A stretch of DNA of 64,000 nucleotides from Streptomyces sp. STR69 (GCF_024519455.1 NZ_JALJRY010000016.1:62001-126000), one strand, 5' to 3'. Positions 7,825 through 16,734 are shown, numbered from the stretch's first letter. The notes: generated by a model from the sequence alone, not told the origin. Translations and numbers: made by a program.

Positions 7825-10800
7825 GTGTTTCACGTGAAACCAATCGACCCACGTCTGCTCCGATACGCCCGCGCCACCCGCCTCTTCCTGATGGCGGTCG
7901 TCGGCCTGGGTGCCATCGGGGCGCTGCTGGTCATCGCCCAGGCGATGCTCATCGCCGAGGTCGTGGTCGGTGCCTTCCAGCACGGCAAGTCCGTGAGTGA
8001 ACTCGGCACTCCCCTGCTGCTGTTGGTCGCTGTCGCGGGCGGCCGTGCCCTGGTCTCCTGGCTCACCGAACTCGCCGCCCACCGAGCCAGCGCCTCCGTG
8101 AAGTCGGAGCTACGGCGACGGCTGCTGGAGCGTTCGGTGGAGTTGGGCCCCGGATGGCTGAGTGGGCAGCGGACCGGGTCGTTGGTCGCCCTCGCCACGC
8201 GAGGTGTCGATGCCCTCGACGACTACTTCTCGCGCTATCTCCCGCAGTTGGGGCTCGCGGTGGTCGTCCCGGTGGCGGTGCTGGCGCGGATCGTCACCGA
8301 GGACTGGGTCTCGGCGGCGATCATCGTTGGCACCCTGCCGCTCATCCCGCTCTTCATGGTGATGATCGGCTGGGCCACGCAGTCCCGCATGGACCGTCAG
8401 TGGCAGTTGCTCTCCCGGCTCTCCGGGCATTTCCTGGACGTGGTCGCGGGGCTGCCGACCCTGAAAGTGTTCGGGCGGGCCAAGGCGCAGGCCGAGTCGA
8501 TCCGGCGGATCACCGGCGAGTACCGGCAGGCGACCATGCGCACGCTGCGGATCGCCTTCGTCTCCTCGTTCGCCCTGGAACTCCTGGCCACCCTCTCCGT
8601 GGCCCTGGTCGCCGTGACGATCGGCATGCGGCTCGTGCACGGCGACATGGACCTCTACATCGGTCTCGTCGTCCTCGTCCTGGCCCCCGAGGCGTATCTG
8701 CCGCTGCGCCAGGTGGGCGCCCAGTACCACGCGGCGGCGGAGGGCCTCGCGGCGGCCGAGGAGATCTTCTCGGTACTGGAGACACCGGTACCGGCCACGG
8801 GAACCACCGAAGTGCCCTCCGACGCCCTGGCCTTCGAAGGCGTGACGGTCCGGTATCCCGGGCGGTCCGTGGACGCTGTGTCGGACGTGTCCTTCGCCGT
8901 GGAACCCGGTGAGACGGTCGCCCTCGTCGGCCCGAGCGGTTCGGGCAAGTCCACATTGCTGAACGCCCTGTTGGGGTTCGTACGGCCCGCCGAGGGCCGG
9001 GTGCGGGTCGGGGGAGTCGATCTCGCCGACGCCGACCTGGAGCGGTGGCGGTCCCGGATCGCCTGGGTACCGCAACACCCGCAGCTGTACGCCGGGACGA
9101 TCGCCGAGAACGTACGGCTCGCCCGGCCCGACGCCGACGACACCGCCGTACGGCGGGCGTTGGCCGATGCGGGTGCCCTGGAGTTCGTGGACGCGCTGCC
9201 CGAGGGCATCGGGAGCGTGCTCGGTGAGGACGGGGCCGGACTGTCCGCCGGGCAGCGGCAGCGGCTCGCGCTCGCCCGGGCCTTCCTCGCCGACCGGCCC
9301 GTCCTGCTCCTCGACGAGCCGACGGCCGCGCTGGACGGGGCGACCGAGGCCGAAGTGGTCGAGGCGGTACGGAGGTTGGCGGTCGGACGGACGGTCCTGC
9401 TCGTGGTGCACCGGCCGGCCCTGCTGGCGGTGGCGGACCGGGTGGTGCGGGTGGCGGAGGGCGAGGCCGCGGTTCGCGCGGAGGCCGCACCGGCGCTCGC
9501 TGACACGACACCGGCGGTGCTGGAAGGTTCCGAAGCCTCCGCCGAGCCGGAGACCCGGCTCGCGGCACACACGGGCAGCGTCCTCTCCCGCGTCCGTGCG
9601 ATGTCCGGTGCCCGGCGTGGCCGCCTCGCCCTGGCACTGCTGCTCGGAAGTCTCGCGCTGGGCAGTGCTGTTGGGCTCATGGCCACCTCGGGGTGGCTGA
9701 TCTCGCGGGCCTCGCAGCAGCCGCCCGTGCTGTATCTGATGGTGGCGGTGACGGCGACCCGGGCCTTCGGGATCGGGCGGGCCGTGTTCCGGTACGCGGA
9801 GCGGCTCGTGTCGCACGACGCGGTGCTGCGGATGCTGGCCGACACCCGGGTCGCCGTCTACCGGCGTCTTGAACGGCTGGCGCCCGCCGGGCTGCGTGAC
9901 ACCCGCCGGGGCGATCTGCTGTCCCGTCTCGTCGCCGACGTGGACGCGCTCCAGGACTACTGGCTGCGCTGGCTGCTGCCCGCCGGGGTCGCGGCCACCG
10001 TCTCCGCGGCGACGGTCGGTTTCACGGCCTGGCTGCTGCCCGAGGCCGGTGCCGTGCTCGCGGTGGGTCTCCTCGCGGCCGGCGTCGGCGTTCCGCTCGT
10101 GACCGGTGCCGTGGCCCGCCGTGCCGAACGGCGGCTGGCCCCGGCTCGCGGAGTGCTTGCCATCCGCGTGACCGAACTGCTCACCGGCACCGCGGAATTG
10201 ACGGTCGCCGGAGCACTGCCCGCCCGTACCGCCGAGGCCGGACGCGCGGACGGCGTACTCACCCGGATCGCCTCCCGCGCCGCCACCGCCACCGCGCTCG
10301 GCGACGGCCTCACCGCGCTGATTTCCGGCCTGACCGTCGCCGCCACCGCACTGGTGGCCGCCCAGGCCGTCGCCGCGGGAAGGCTCGGCGGTGTGGTGAC
10401 GGCCGTCGTCGTCCTCACCCCGATCGCCGCCTTCGAGGCCGTCCTCGGACTGCCCCTCGCCGTGCAGTACCGGCAGCGGGTCCGCAAGAGCGCGGAGCGT
10501 GTGTACGAGGTCCTGGACGCCCCCGAGCCCGTACGGGAACCGGAGCGGCCCCGCCGGGCGCCCGCGACACCCTTCCCGCTCGTCGTGCAGGGACTGGCCG
10601 CTCGCCACACCGGACAGGACCGCGACGCGCTCGCCGGGCTCGACCTGACGCTGGAGAAGGGGCGCCGGGTCGCCGTGGTCGGATCCTCCGGGTCCGGCAA
10701 GACGACGCTGGCACAGGTGCTGCTGCGCTTCCTCGACGCGGACGCCGGTTCGTACACGCTGGCCGGCGAGGACGCCTACGCCCTGGACGGCGACGACGTA

Positions 10801-11322
10801 CGACGGCTCGTCGGGCTGTGTGCCCAGGACGCGCACCTCTTCGACAGTTCGGTGCGGGAGAACCTGCTGCTGGCGAAGAAGGACGCGACCGAGGACGAGC
10901 TGCGGGCCGCGCTGGCGCGGGCCCGGCTGCTCGACTGGGCCGACGGGCTGCCCGCCGGGCTGGACACGCTCGTCGGTGAGCACGGGGCGCGGCTGTCCGG
11001 CGGGCAGCGGCAGCGGCTGGCCCTCGCCCGCGCGCTGCTCGCCGACTTCCCGGTCCTCGTGCTCGACGAGCCCGCCGAGCACCTGGACCTGGCGACCGCC
11101 GACGTCCTCACCGCCGATCTGCTGGCCGCCACGGAGGGCCGTACGACCCTGCTCATCACGCACCGGCTGGCGGGACTTGAGGACGTGGACGAGGTGATCG
11201 TGCTGGACGAGGGACGGGTCGTACAGCGGGGGCCCTATGCCGAACTGGCCTCGGCGGATGGACCGTTGCGGGGGATGGCGGAGCGGGAGGCGGAGTCGGA
11301 GCTGCTGGTGGCGGCGGGGTAG
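7825..11322 (+). CDS. cydCD: Fused CydD-CydC ABC transporter
   Basis: A 1165-residue fusion of both halves of the heterodimeric ABC exporter needed for cytochrome bd assembly (thiol export in E. coli). The CydD half has six hydrophobic segments and a nucleotide-binding domain with Walker A GPSGSGKST near residue 371, signature LSAGQRQRLALARA and Walker B VLLLDEPTAALDG. The CydC half repeats this with GSSGSGKTT near 952, LSGGQRQRLALARA and VLVLDEPAEHLD. Single-chain fusions are usual in Streptomyces. Two GTG starts are possible (the first codon here or the fourth); a weak GAAGAGGG ribosome site better suits the fourth. A ParB site covers the start codons. Confidence 0.95.
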   Translation: MFHVKPIDPRLLRYARATRLFLMAVVGLGAIGALLVIAQAMLIAEVVVGAFQHGKSVSELGTPLLLLVAVAGGRALVSWLTELAAHRASASVKSELRRRLLERSVELGPGWLSGQRTGSLVALATRGVDALDDYFSRYLPQLGLAVVVPVAVLARIVTEDWVSAAIIVGTLPLIPLFMVMIGWATQSRMDRQWQLLSRLSGHFLDVVAGLPTLKVFGRAKAQAESIRRITGEYRQATMRTLRIAFVSSFALELLATLSVALVAVTIGMRLVHGDMDLYIGLVVLVLAPEAYLPLRQVGAQYHAAAEGLAAAEEIFSVLETPVPATGTTEVPSDALAFEGVTVRYPGRSVDAVSDVSFAVEPGETVALVGPSGSGKSTLLNALLGFVRPAEGRVRVGGVDLADADLERWRSRIAWVPQHPQLYAGTIAENVRLARPDADDTAVRRALADAGALEFVDALPEGIGSVLGEDGAGLSAGQRQRLALARAFLADRPVLLLDEPTAALDGATEAEVVEAVRRLAVGRTVLLVVHRPALLAVADRVVRVAEGEAAVRAEAAPALADTTPAVLEGSEASAEPETRLAAHTGSVLSRVRAMSGARRGRLALALLLGSLALGSAVGLMATSGWLISRASQQPPVLYLMVAVTATRAFGIGRAVFRYAERLVSHDAVLRMLADTRVAVYRRLERLAPAGLRDTRRGDLLSRLVADVDALQDYWLRWLLPAGVAATVSAATVGFTAWLLPEAGAVLAVGLLAAGVGVPLVTGAVARRAERRLAPARGVLAIRVTELLTGTAELTVAGALPARTAEAGRADGVLTRIASRAATATALGDGLTALISGLTVAATALVAAQAVAAGRLGGVVTAVVVLTPIAAFEAVLGLPLAVQYRQRVRKSAERVYEVLDAPEPVREPERPRRAPATPFPLVVQGLAARHTGQDRDALAGLDLTLEKGRRVAVVGSSGSGKTTLAQVLLRFLDADAGSYTLAGEDAYALDGDDVRRLVGLCAQDAHLFDSSVRENLLLAKKDATEDELRAALARARLLDWADGLPAGLDTLVGEHGARLSGGQRQRLALARALLADFPVLVLDEPAEHLDLATADVLTADLLAATEGRTTLLITHRLAGLEDVDEVIVLDEGRVVQRGPYAELASADGPLRGMAEREAESELLVAAG
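7827..7840. other. parS: parS site overlapping the cydCD start
   Basis: Exact GTTTCACGTGAAAC lies within the first codons of cydCD (read as Phe-His-Val-Lys), 47 bases from the previous site. ParB bound here could compete with transcription or translation initiation of cydCD. Confidence 0.92.
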
Positions 11323-11383
11323 GGAGGCTCGCGGCCGAGGCGCTCGACTTTCCGTGACAAAGGGGACTTATTAGGCTCGGGGT

Positions 11384-13075
11384 ATGTCTGCTGCCCCGAG
11401 TGCCGGTCCCCCGTCGCCCTCCTCGGGGCTGTCGGCCGAACTGGCCGTACGCGTGCCGCAGTTGCTGGCGGCGATGCGGTCCGTGGGCAGTGGGCTCGAA
11501 CTGCACTCCACGCTGGAGCGGATCTGCGAGGCGGCGGCCACGCTGACGGACGCCCGTTACGCGGGGCTCGGTGTCGTCGACGAAAACGGCGCCGGCCTCG
11601 CCGACTTCGTCTTCCACGGGGTCGACGCGGGAACCGCGCGGCGCATCGGGCGGTTTCCCGACGGGCACAAGGGGCTGCTCGGCGCTCTCATCCGGGAGCC
11701 GGATCCGGTCCGACTGGTGGATGTGACCGAGGATCCGCGTGCCTGGGGCTTCCCCGCGCACCATCCCAGGATGCGCGGCTTTCTCGGCGTTCCGATCCGC
11801 GTCCAGGGCGAGGTGTTCGGGAATCTCTATCTGGGCGAGAAGCGCGACGGGGACCCCTTCAACGACGACGACGTCAACATGGTCCGGGTCCTGGCGACCG
11901 AGGCCGGTATCGCCATCGGCAACGCCCGGCTGTACGAGGCCGCCCAGCAGCGCGAGCGGTGGATCGACGGATCGGTGGCCGTCACGACCGCCCTGTTGTC
12001 CGGCGGGGACGCAGAGGACGCGCTCCAGGTCGTCGCGGAGCGGGCCCGCAGGCTGTCCGGATCGGCGGCCGGGATCGTGCTGCTGCCCGCCGACGGGGGC
12101 GGCATGGAGATCGTCGCCGTGGCCTCGGAACGGCCGTCGAAGGCGCTCGGCGCGGTCGTGCCCCCGGAGAGCGAGATCGTGGCCCAACTGCTCGACGGAC
12201 AGCCGGTGTTCATGGCGGACGCGGCCACCGATCCCCGTACGGTCACCGGCCTCGCGGGCGCGTACGGGCCGGTCATGGTGCTGCCCCTGCAGAGCGGCGG
12301 GCGTGTCCTGGGAGCCCTCGTCACGCCTCGGGCGCGGGGCGAGCGGCCGTTCACGGAGGCGGAGCGCACCCTCGCGATCCAGTTCGCCTCGCAGGCCGCG
12401 CTCGCGCTGATGATGGCCGAGGCCCAGCGCGACCGGGAACGCCTCGCGGTGTACGAGGACCGGGACCGCATCGCCCGCGACCTGCACGACCTGGTCATCC
12501 AACGGCTGTTCGGCACCGGGATGATGCTGGAGAGCGCCCGGCGCGACTCGCTCGTCCCCGAGGTGCGGCAGGGCGTCGGCAACGCCGTCGACGAACTCGA
12601 CATCACCATCCAGGAGATCCGTACCGCGATCTTCGCGCTCCAACAAGGTCCCACCGAAGCCCCCTCCGGGCTGCGCACGCGGGTGCTGCGGGAGATCAAC
12701 ACGGCCGCCGTGCCGCTCGGTTTCACCCCCGCCCACCGTTTCGTCGGCGCGGTCGACACCGCGGTCGGCGACCTGACCGGCAAGAACCTCATCGCGGCCC
12801 TGCGCGAGGCCCTCTCCAACGCGTTCCGGCACGCGGCGGCCACCCGGATCGAGGTCGTCGTCGACGCCACCGCGACCCTGCCCGACGGACGGCCGGGCGT
12901 ACGGCTCACCGTCGCGGACGACGGGATCGGCATCCCGGAGGGCGGTCGCCGCAGCGGCCTGAGGAACCTCAAGCGGCGGGCCGAATCCCTGGGCGGCGAC
13001 AGCTGGCACGGGCCCGGCATCGGCGACGACAAGAGTGGAGGCGGCACGACGGTGGTGTGGCAGGCGCCCCACTGA
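11384..13075 (+). CDS. DosS/DevS-like GAF sensor histidine kinase
   Basis: A 563-residue cytoplasmic sensor kinase. Two GAF domains (about 25-180 and 195-340) precede a HisKA_3 dimerisation helix with phospho-acceptor His368 in RDLHDLVIQRLFGTG and a HATPase domain with the N-box EALSNAFRHAA and G-box VADDGIGIP. The first GAF closely resembles mycobacterial DosS/DevS, including the HHPRMRGFLGVP block; His126 or His127 is a candidate heme ligand, which would make it an oxygen/NO/redox sensor. No response regulator lies beside it, so it is an orphan kinase. It directly follows cydCD, hinting at a shared hypoxia role. No ribosome site is seen; TAGGCT six bases before the ATG suggests a leaderless start. 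Confidence 0.9.
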   Translation: MSAAPSAGPPSPSSGLSAELAVRVPQLLAAMRSVGSGLELHSTLERICEAAATLTDARYAGLGVVDENGAGLADFVFHGVDAGTARRIGRFPDGHKGLLGALIREPDPVRLVDVTEDPRAWGFPAHHPRMRGFLGVPIRVQGEVFGNLYLGEKRDGDPFNDDDVNMVRVLATEAGIAIGNARLYEAAQQRERWIDGSVAVTTALLSGGDAEDALQVVAERARRLSGSAAGIVLLPADGGGMEIVAVASERPSKALGAVVPPESEIVAQLLDGQPVFMADAATDPRTVTGLAGAYGPVMVLPLQSGGRVLGALVTPRARGERPFTEAERTLAIQFASQAALALMMAEAQRDRERLAVYEDRDRIARDLHDLVIQRLFGTGMMLESARRDSLVPEVRQGVGNAVDELDITIQEIRTAIFALQQGPTEAPSGLRTRVLREINTAAVPLGFTPAHRFVGAVDTAVGDLTGKNLIAALREALSNAFRHAAATRIEVVVDATATLPDGRPGVRLTVADDGIGIPEGGRRSGLRNLKRRAESLGGDSWHGPGIGDDKSGGGTTVVWQAPH

Positions 13076-13182
13076 ACCCGGCCGGCATCCGTAACCCAGG
13101 GGCTCCCGTTGAGCCCGGCCGGCATCCGTAACCCAGGGGCTCCCGTTGAGCCCGGCCGGCATCCGTGACCACGGCCTCCCGC
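13073..13182 (+). repeat. Three tandem 37-bp direct repeats
   Basis: Copies begin at 13073, 13110 and 13147. The first two differ at one base and the third has diverged in its second half. The first copy begins with the TGA stop of the sensor kinase, so the array starts exactly at the gene end. Each unit contains CCCGGCCGGCATCCGT. Confidence 0.85.
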
Positions 13183-13263
13183 TGAGCCGTTCGCGCCACC
13201 CTGTCCCCCATGCGTACGACGTGAACAGGGCACCGGTCCGCCGCGCGGGTCACGATCGCTGAC

Positions 13264-13854
13264 ATGGGCTCATCTCGCCGTCACCCGCTGCTCGTTCCGG
13301 TGCTGCTGTGCGCGCTCGCCGTGCTGGCGGCCCGCCCCGGCGACGGTGACGGCCACACCGTCGGTGCCGGGCAGACGGACGCCTCGGCCGCGGCGGGCTC
13401 CTGCCCGGGCGCCGTCCGCCTCGACCGGCCGCCGACCACTGAATCCGCCGCATGGGTCGCGCCGGTGGAGCCGGTCGAACTGTCCGCCGGATTCGGCAGC
13501 GACGGCTCCCGCTGGGCGAACCGGCACACCGGCCAGGACTTCGCGGTGCCCGTCGGCACGCCGGTGCGGGCGGCCGGAGCGGGCCGGGTGGTGCGGGTGT
13601 CCTGCGGTGGCGCCTTCGGTATCCAGATCGTGGTCGAGCATCCGGGCGGCTACTGCACGCAGTACGCCCACCTCTCCGCCGTCACCGTCGACGAGGGGGA
13701 CCGCGTCGCCACCGGCCAGCGGATCGGCCGGTCCGGCACGACCGGCAACTCCACAGGCCCGCACCTGCACTTCGAGGTACGGACCACTCCGGAGACGGGG
13801 TCGGCGGTCGATCCGCTGCCGTGGCTGGCGGCGCGCGGAGTGGACGTCGGCTGA
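13264..13854 (+). CDS. Secreted M23-family (LytM-type) peptidase
   Basis: A 196-residue protein with a short basic N-terminus and a hydrophobic segment (LLVPVLLCALAVLAA) that acts as a signal peptide. It is followed by a single M23 domain from about residue 70. Zinc ligands are visible in RHTGQDFAVP (His, Asp) and GPHLHFEV (His-x-His). Two cysteines (VSCGG and YCTQ) could pair. The family cleaves peptidoglycan cross-bridges or acts as a wall-remodelling factor, and this minimal form lacks LysM or coiled-coil targeting segments. It is convergent with the HAD gene next door, with a one-base gap. Confidence 0.85.
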   Translation: MGSSRRHPLLVPVLLCALAVLAARPGDGDGHTVGAGQTDASAAAGSCPGAVRLDRPPTTESAAWVAPVEPVELSAGFGSDGSRWANRHTGQDFAVPVGTPVRAAGAGRVVRVSCGGAFGIQIVVEHPGGYCTQYAHLSAVTVDEGDRVATGQRIGRSGTTGNSTGPHLHFEVRTTPETGSAVDPLPWLAARGVDVG

Positions 13855-13855
13855 G

Positions 13856-14725
13856 CTACCGCCGCTCCGCCAGCATCTGCTCGATCACGACGGCCACGCC
13901 GTCCTCGTTGTTGTCGACGGTCCGTCCCGAGGCGGCGGCGAGTACGGCGGGGGGCGCGTTGCCCATCGCGTACGACCGCCCCGCCCAGGTGAGCATCTCG
14001 ACGTCGTTCGGCATGTCCCCGAAGGCGACGACCTCCTCGGGCGCGATACCCCGCTCCGCGCAGCACAGGGCGAGCGTGCTCGCCTTGGAGACACCGGGAC
14101 CGCTGATCTCCAGCAGGGCGCTGGGACTGGACCGGGTGACGTTCGCCCGGTCGCCCAGGGCGAGGCGGGCCGTGGTCAGGAAGTCGTCCGGGTCGAGGTC
14201 GCGGTGGAACGCGAGGATCTTCAGTACCGGCTCGTCGGCCCCCGGGGCGTCCGCGGCGAGGAGTTTCTCGGCGGGCGCCAGGGTGTCCGGGATCTCCATG
14301 TGCAGCTTCGGATACTCCGGCTCCTGGTAGAAGCCGTAGGTCTGCTCGATCGCGTACACCGTCCCGGGCGCCGCCTCGCGCACCAGTCGTACGGCGTCGA
14401 GGGCGTTGTTGCGGGCCAGTTCGCGGACCTTCACGAAGCGGTGGGCGCCGGGGCCGCCGTGCAGGTCGACCACGGCGGCGCCGTTTCCGCAGATCGCCAG
14501 GCCGTGGCCGTGGACATGGTCGCTGACGACGTCCATCCAGCGGGCCGGGCGGCCGGTCACGAAGAAGACCTCGATACCCGCCTCCTCGGCAGCCGCCAGG
14601 GCGGCCACCGTGCGGGGGGACACCGACTTGTCGTCGCGCAGCAGAGTGCCGTCCAGGTCGGTGGCGATCAGCCGTGGCGGGACGGCGGAGGCCGGGGTCT
14701 CGGGCTGTCGAGTCGCTGAGGTCAC
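13856..14725 (-). CDS. Cof-type HAD-family phosphatase
   Basis: A 289-residue haloacid-dehalogenase phosphatase. The nucleophile motif IATDLDGTLLRDD lies near residue 20, the second motif is in FFVTGRP, and the C-terminal acid motif is VVAFGDMPNDVEML. The large cap between them is the Cof/type IIB form. Such enzymes dephosphorylate sugar phosphates and cofactors. The GTG start is chosen from GGGAGA eight bases upstream; an ATG six codons earlier overlaps that ribosome site. A close paralogue lies next to serS about 12 kb away and shares the DLDGTLLR-D-SVSPRT pattern. Confidence 0.88.
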   Translation of the reverse strand: MTSATRQPETPASAVPPRLIATDLDGTLLRDDKSVSPRTVAALAAAEEAGIEVFFVTGRPARWMDVVSDHVHGHGLAICGNGAAVVDLHGGPGAHRFVKVRELARNNALDAVRLVREAAPGTVYAIEQTYGFYQEPEYPKLHMEIPDTLAPAEKLLAADAPGADEPVLKILAFHRDLDPDDFLTTARLALGDRANVTRSSPSALLEISGPGVSKASTLALCCAERGIAPEEVVAFGDMPNDVEMLTWAGRSYAMGNAPPAVLAAASGRTVDNNEDGVAVVIEQMLAERR

Positions 14726-14779
14726 CGGGCCATTCTCCCGCATTTGCCCGCACGGTCGTGCGAGGGTGCGCACATGTGA

Positions 14780-14944
14780 GTGGTTACGGCCCCCGGCAGG
14801 GCCGTCGCGCCCGAGGCCAGGGCGAACGAGCGCAGGAGGCCGGTGCGACACGTCGAGCGGGCGAAGTCGGACGCCGTGCTGCGGCAGTTCACCGGTACGG
14901 GGCTCGCCCTGGTGGTCGAGCCGCTCATGAACGCGGGGAGGTGA
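14780..14944 (+). CDS. Small open frame upstream of the aminotransferase remnant
   Basis: An open frame of up to 54 codons ends TGLALVVEPLMNAGR, eight bases before the aminotransferase ATG. The first possible GTG has no ribosome site. An internal GTG at 14843 follows AGGAGG with only three bases between, giving a 33-residue peptide starting VRHVERAKSDAVLRQF. Spacing and overlap of signals suggest translational coupling. I do not recognise it: it may be a real small protein, a peptide substrate of the following enzyme, or chance. Confidence 0.35.
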   Translation: MVTAPGRAVAPEARANERRRPVRHVERAKSDAVLRQFTGTGLALVVEPLMNAGR

Positions 14945-14952
14945 GACGCGGC

Positions 14953-15777
14953 ATGACGACGACGGACACACGGCCGGGGCAGGCACGCACCGGCGCCCTC
15001 TGGCCCTCCCTTCTCGCCCCCGAGCACCACGGCAAGGACGAGCTGTGCGCGGTCGCCGCGGAGGGCGTCCGGGTCCGCTTCGCCGACGGCCGTGAACTCC
15101 TCTGCGTCTCCAGCGGCCTGTGGAACACGAACCTCGGATACGGCAACAGGGCCGTCGCCGAGGCAGCCGCCGAAGCGCTGCGCTCGGCCTCGTACCTCAG
15201 CACCTTCCGCTACGAGAACGTGTACGCGCGCCGCGCCGCCGACGCCCTCGTGCAGGCAGCGGGCGCGGAACACTACGGGCGGGTCCTCTTCTCGACCTCG
15301 GGCGGTGCCGCCAACGACCTCGCGATGAAGGTGGCCAGGCACTACCTGGCCCTGCGCAAGGTCGTCGTAGGGCTGCGCGGCAGCTACCACGGGCTGACCT
15401 TCGGAGGGTTCGCCCTGACCGGCGAGGACCTGGGCCAGCAGTTGTACGGCGTCGACCAACGGCTCGTACGGCACGTGCCGCCGAACGACCCGGGGGAACT
15501 GCGCACCCTCCTCGCCCGGCAGGGCGGTCAGATCGCGGCCGTCGTGGTCGAGCCCTGCCCGATCTGGTTCTGCTCCCCGAACAACGCGACCGCTTCGTCC
15601 TCGCCCAGCTCCTGTGGTGCGCCGGTGCCGACCACGCCTGCCGTGTCGCATCCCTCTCCGCACGCGTACAGCGCCGCCAGCTCGCTCTGGCGGCCCAGGT
15701 CGCCGGGGGTGCAGCGGGCCTTTCCCAGCCCGGTGCCCGAGGGCTCTGTGTCCCGGACTCGTCGAGCGTCGCCGTAG
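14953..15777 (+). pseudogene. Class III aminotransferase, C-terminally truncated
   Basis: The first 200 or so residues are a good class III PLP aminotransferase: the N-terminal LWPSLLAPEHHGKDEL, SSGLWNTNLGYGNRAVA, the cofactor-binding loop TSGGAANDLAMKVAR and GSYHGLTFGG. Similarity stops abruptly after QIAAVVVEP near base 15555. The rest of the frame is Ser/Pro-rich out-of-frame-looking sequence. The catalytic lysine and the whole C-terminal half, normally another 200 residues, are missing, so the enzyme cannot be active. The ribosome site GGGAGGTGAG precedes the ATG. Part of the sequence resembles aminotransferases of daptide-type RiPP loci by memory only; no such partners are adjacent. Confidence 0.8.
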
Positions 15778-15787
15778 GCTCTGAGAC
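15556..15787 (-). pseudogene. Possible antisense gene remnant fused to the aminotransferase
   Basis: Beyond the breakpoint the best coding signal is on the minus strand. The frame containing DLGRQSELAALYACGEGCD and QELGEDEAVALFGEQNQIG has about 88 percent G or C at third positions by my count, against about 79 percent for the best alternative plus frame. It has no clean start and runs into antisense aminotransferase sequence, so it looks like the tail of another gene joined by a deletion or inversion. The family was not recognised. Confidence 0.35.
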
Positions 15788-16690
15788 ATGAGTCTGCGCC
15801 TGAGTACCGTGATCCTTCCGCACCGCCGCTGGCATGAGGGAGGCCGTGCCGCATGGCAGCGCGCGGAGCAGCTCGGGTTCCACACGGCGTACACCTACGA
15901 CCACCTTTCCTGGCGTTCGTTCCGGGACGGCCCGTGGTTCGGCGCGATCCCGACGCTGACGGCAGCGGCGGGCGTCACGGAGCGGATGGGTTTGGGCACC
16001 CTCGTCACGTCGCCCAATTTCAGGCATCCCGTGACCCTCGCCAAGGAGCTGATCTCGCTCGACGACATCTCCGGAGGCCGGATCACCCTCGGTATCGGTG
16101 CGGGCGGCACCGGCTTCGATGCCACCGCGCTCGGACAGGATCCGTGGACCCCACGGGAGCGTGCCGACCGGTTCGGGGAGTTCGTGCCGCTGCTGGACCG
16201 GCTGCTCACCGAGGACTCGGTGTCGTACGAGGGTGACTTCTACTCGGCGCACGAGGCCCGGAACATTCCGGGGTGTGTGCAGCGACCCCGGCTGCCGTTC
16301 GCGGTGGCCGCCACCGGGCCCCGTGGTCTGAAGCTCACCGCCCGCCACGGGCAGGCGTGGGTGACCACCGGAGATCCGAAGCTGTTCGAGAGCGGGACTC
16401 CCGAGCAGTCGGTTCACGCCCTTCACGGGCAGGTCGAGAAGCTGGCCGACGCCTGCGCGGCGATTGGCCGGGACATGGACGGGCTCGACAAGATCCTGCT
16501 CACCGGATTCACCCCCGATCGCGGCCGTCCGCTGGAGTCCCTCGGTGCCTTCGTCGACTTCGCGGGCCGGCACCAGGAACTGGGCTTCACCGACATCGTG
16601 ATCCACTGGCCCATCCCCGACTCCTACTTCGCCGCGGACGAGAAGACCTTCGAGCAGATCGCCATGGAAGCGTTGGCCCAGCTGACGTGA
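15788..16690 (+). CDS. LLM-class F420-type oxidoreductase
   Basis: A 300-residue luciferase-like monooxygenase-fold protein. The pattern is typical: TVILPHRRWHEGGRAAWQRAE, then YDHLSWRSF, then GTLVTSPNFRHPVTLAKE, and the GGRITLGIGAGG loop that in this family binds the F420 or FMN phosphate. It is a cytoplasmic TIM barrel that moves hydride between F420H2 or FMNH2 and an unknown substrate. The length is normal. It begins ten bases after the end of the broken aminotransferase frame and may have been joined to its promoter by the same rearrangement. A ParB site lies 30 bases downstream. Confidence 0.85.
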   Translation: MSLRLSTVILPHRRWHEGGRAAWQRAEQLGFHTAYTYDHLSWRSFRDGPWFGAIPTLTAAAGVTERMGLGTLVTSPNFRHPVTLAKELISLDDISGGRITLGIGAGGTGFDATALGQDPWTPRERADRFGEFVPLLDRLLTEDSVSYEGDFYSAHEARNIPGCVQRPRLPFAVAATGPRGLKLTARHGQAWVTTGDPKLFESGTPEQSVHALHGQVEKLADACAAIGRDMDGLDKILLTGFTPDRGRPLESLGAFVDFAGRHQELGFTDIVIHWPIPDSYFAADEKTFEQIAMEALAQLT

Positions 16691-16720
16691 CGACGGTGCC
16701 CACCGCAACCGCTCGTCCAT

Positions 16721-16734
16721 GTTTCACGTGAAAC
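16721..16734. other. parS: parS site
   Basis: Exact GTTTCACGTGAAAC lies in the short convergent gap between the oxidoreductase and kptA. It matches the Streptomyces ParB consensus at all 14 positions. Confidence 0.92.

Noticed and set aside
8110..11163. A 1017-codon minus-strand open frame opposite cydCD
   Set aside because: Low-complexity Gly/Arg/Asp/Gln composition with no motifs, directly opposite a well-supported ABC transporter.
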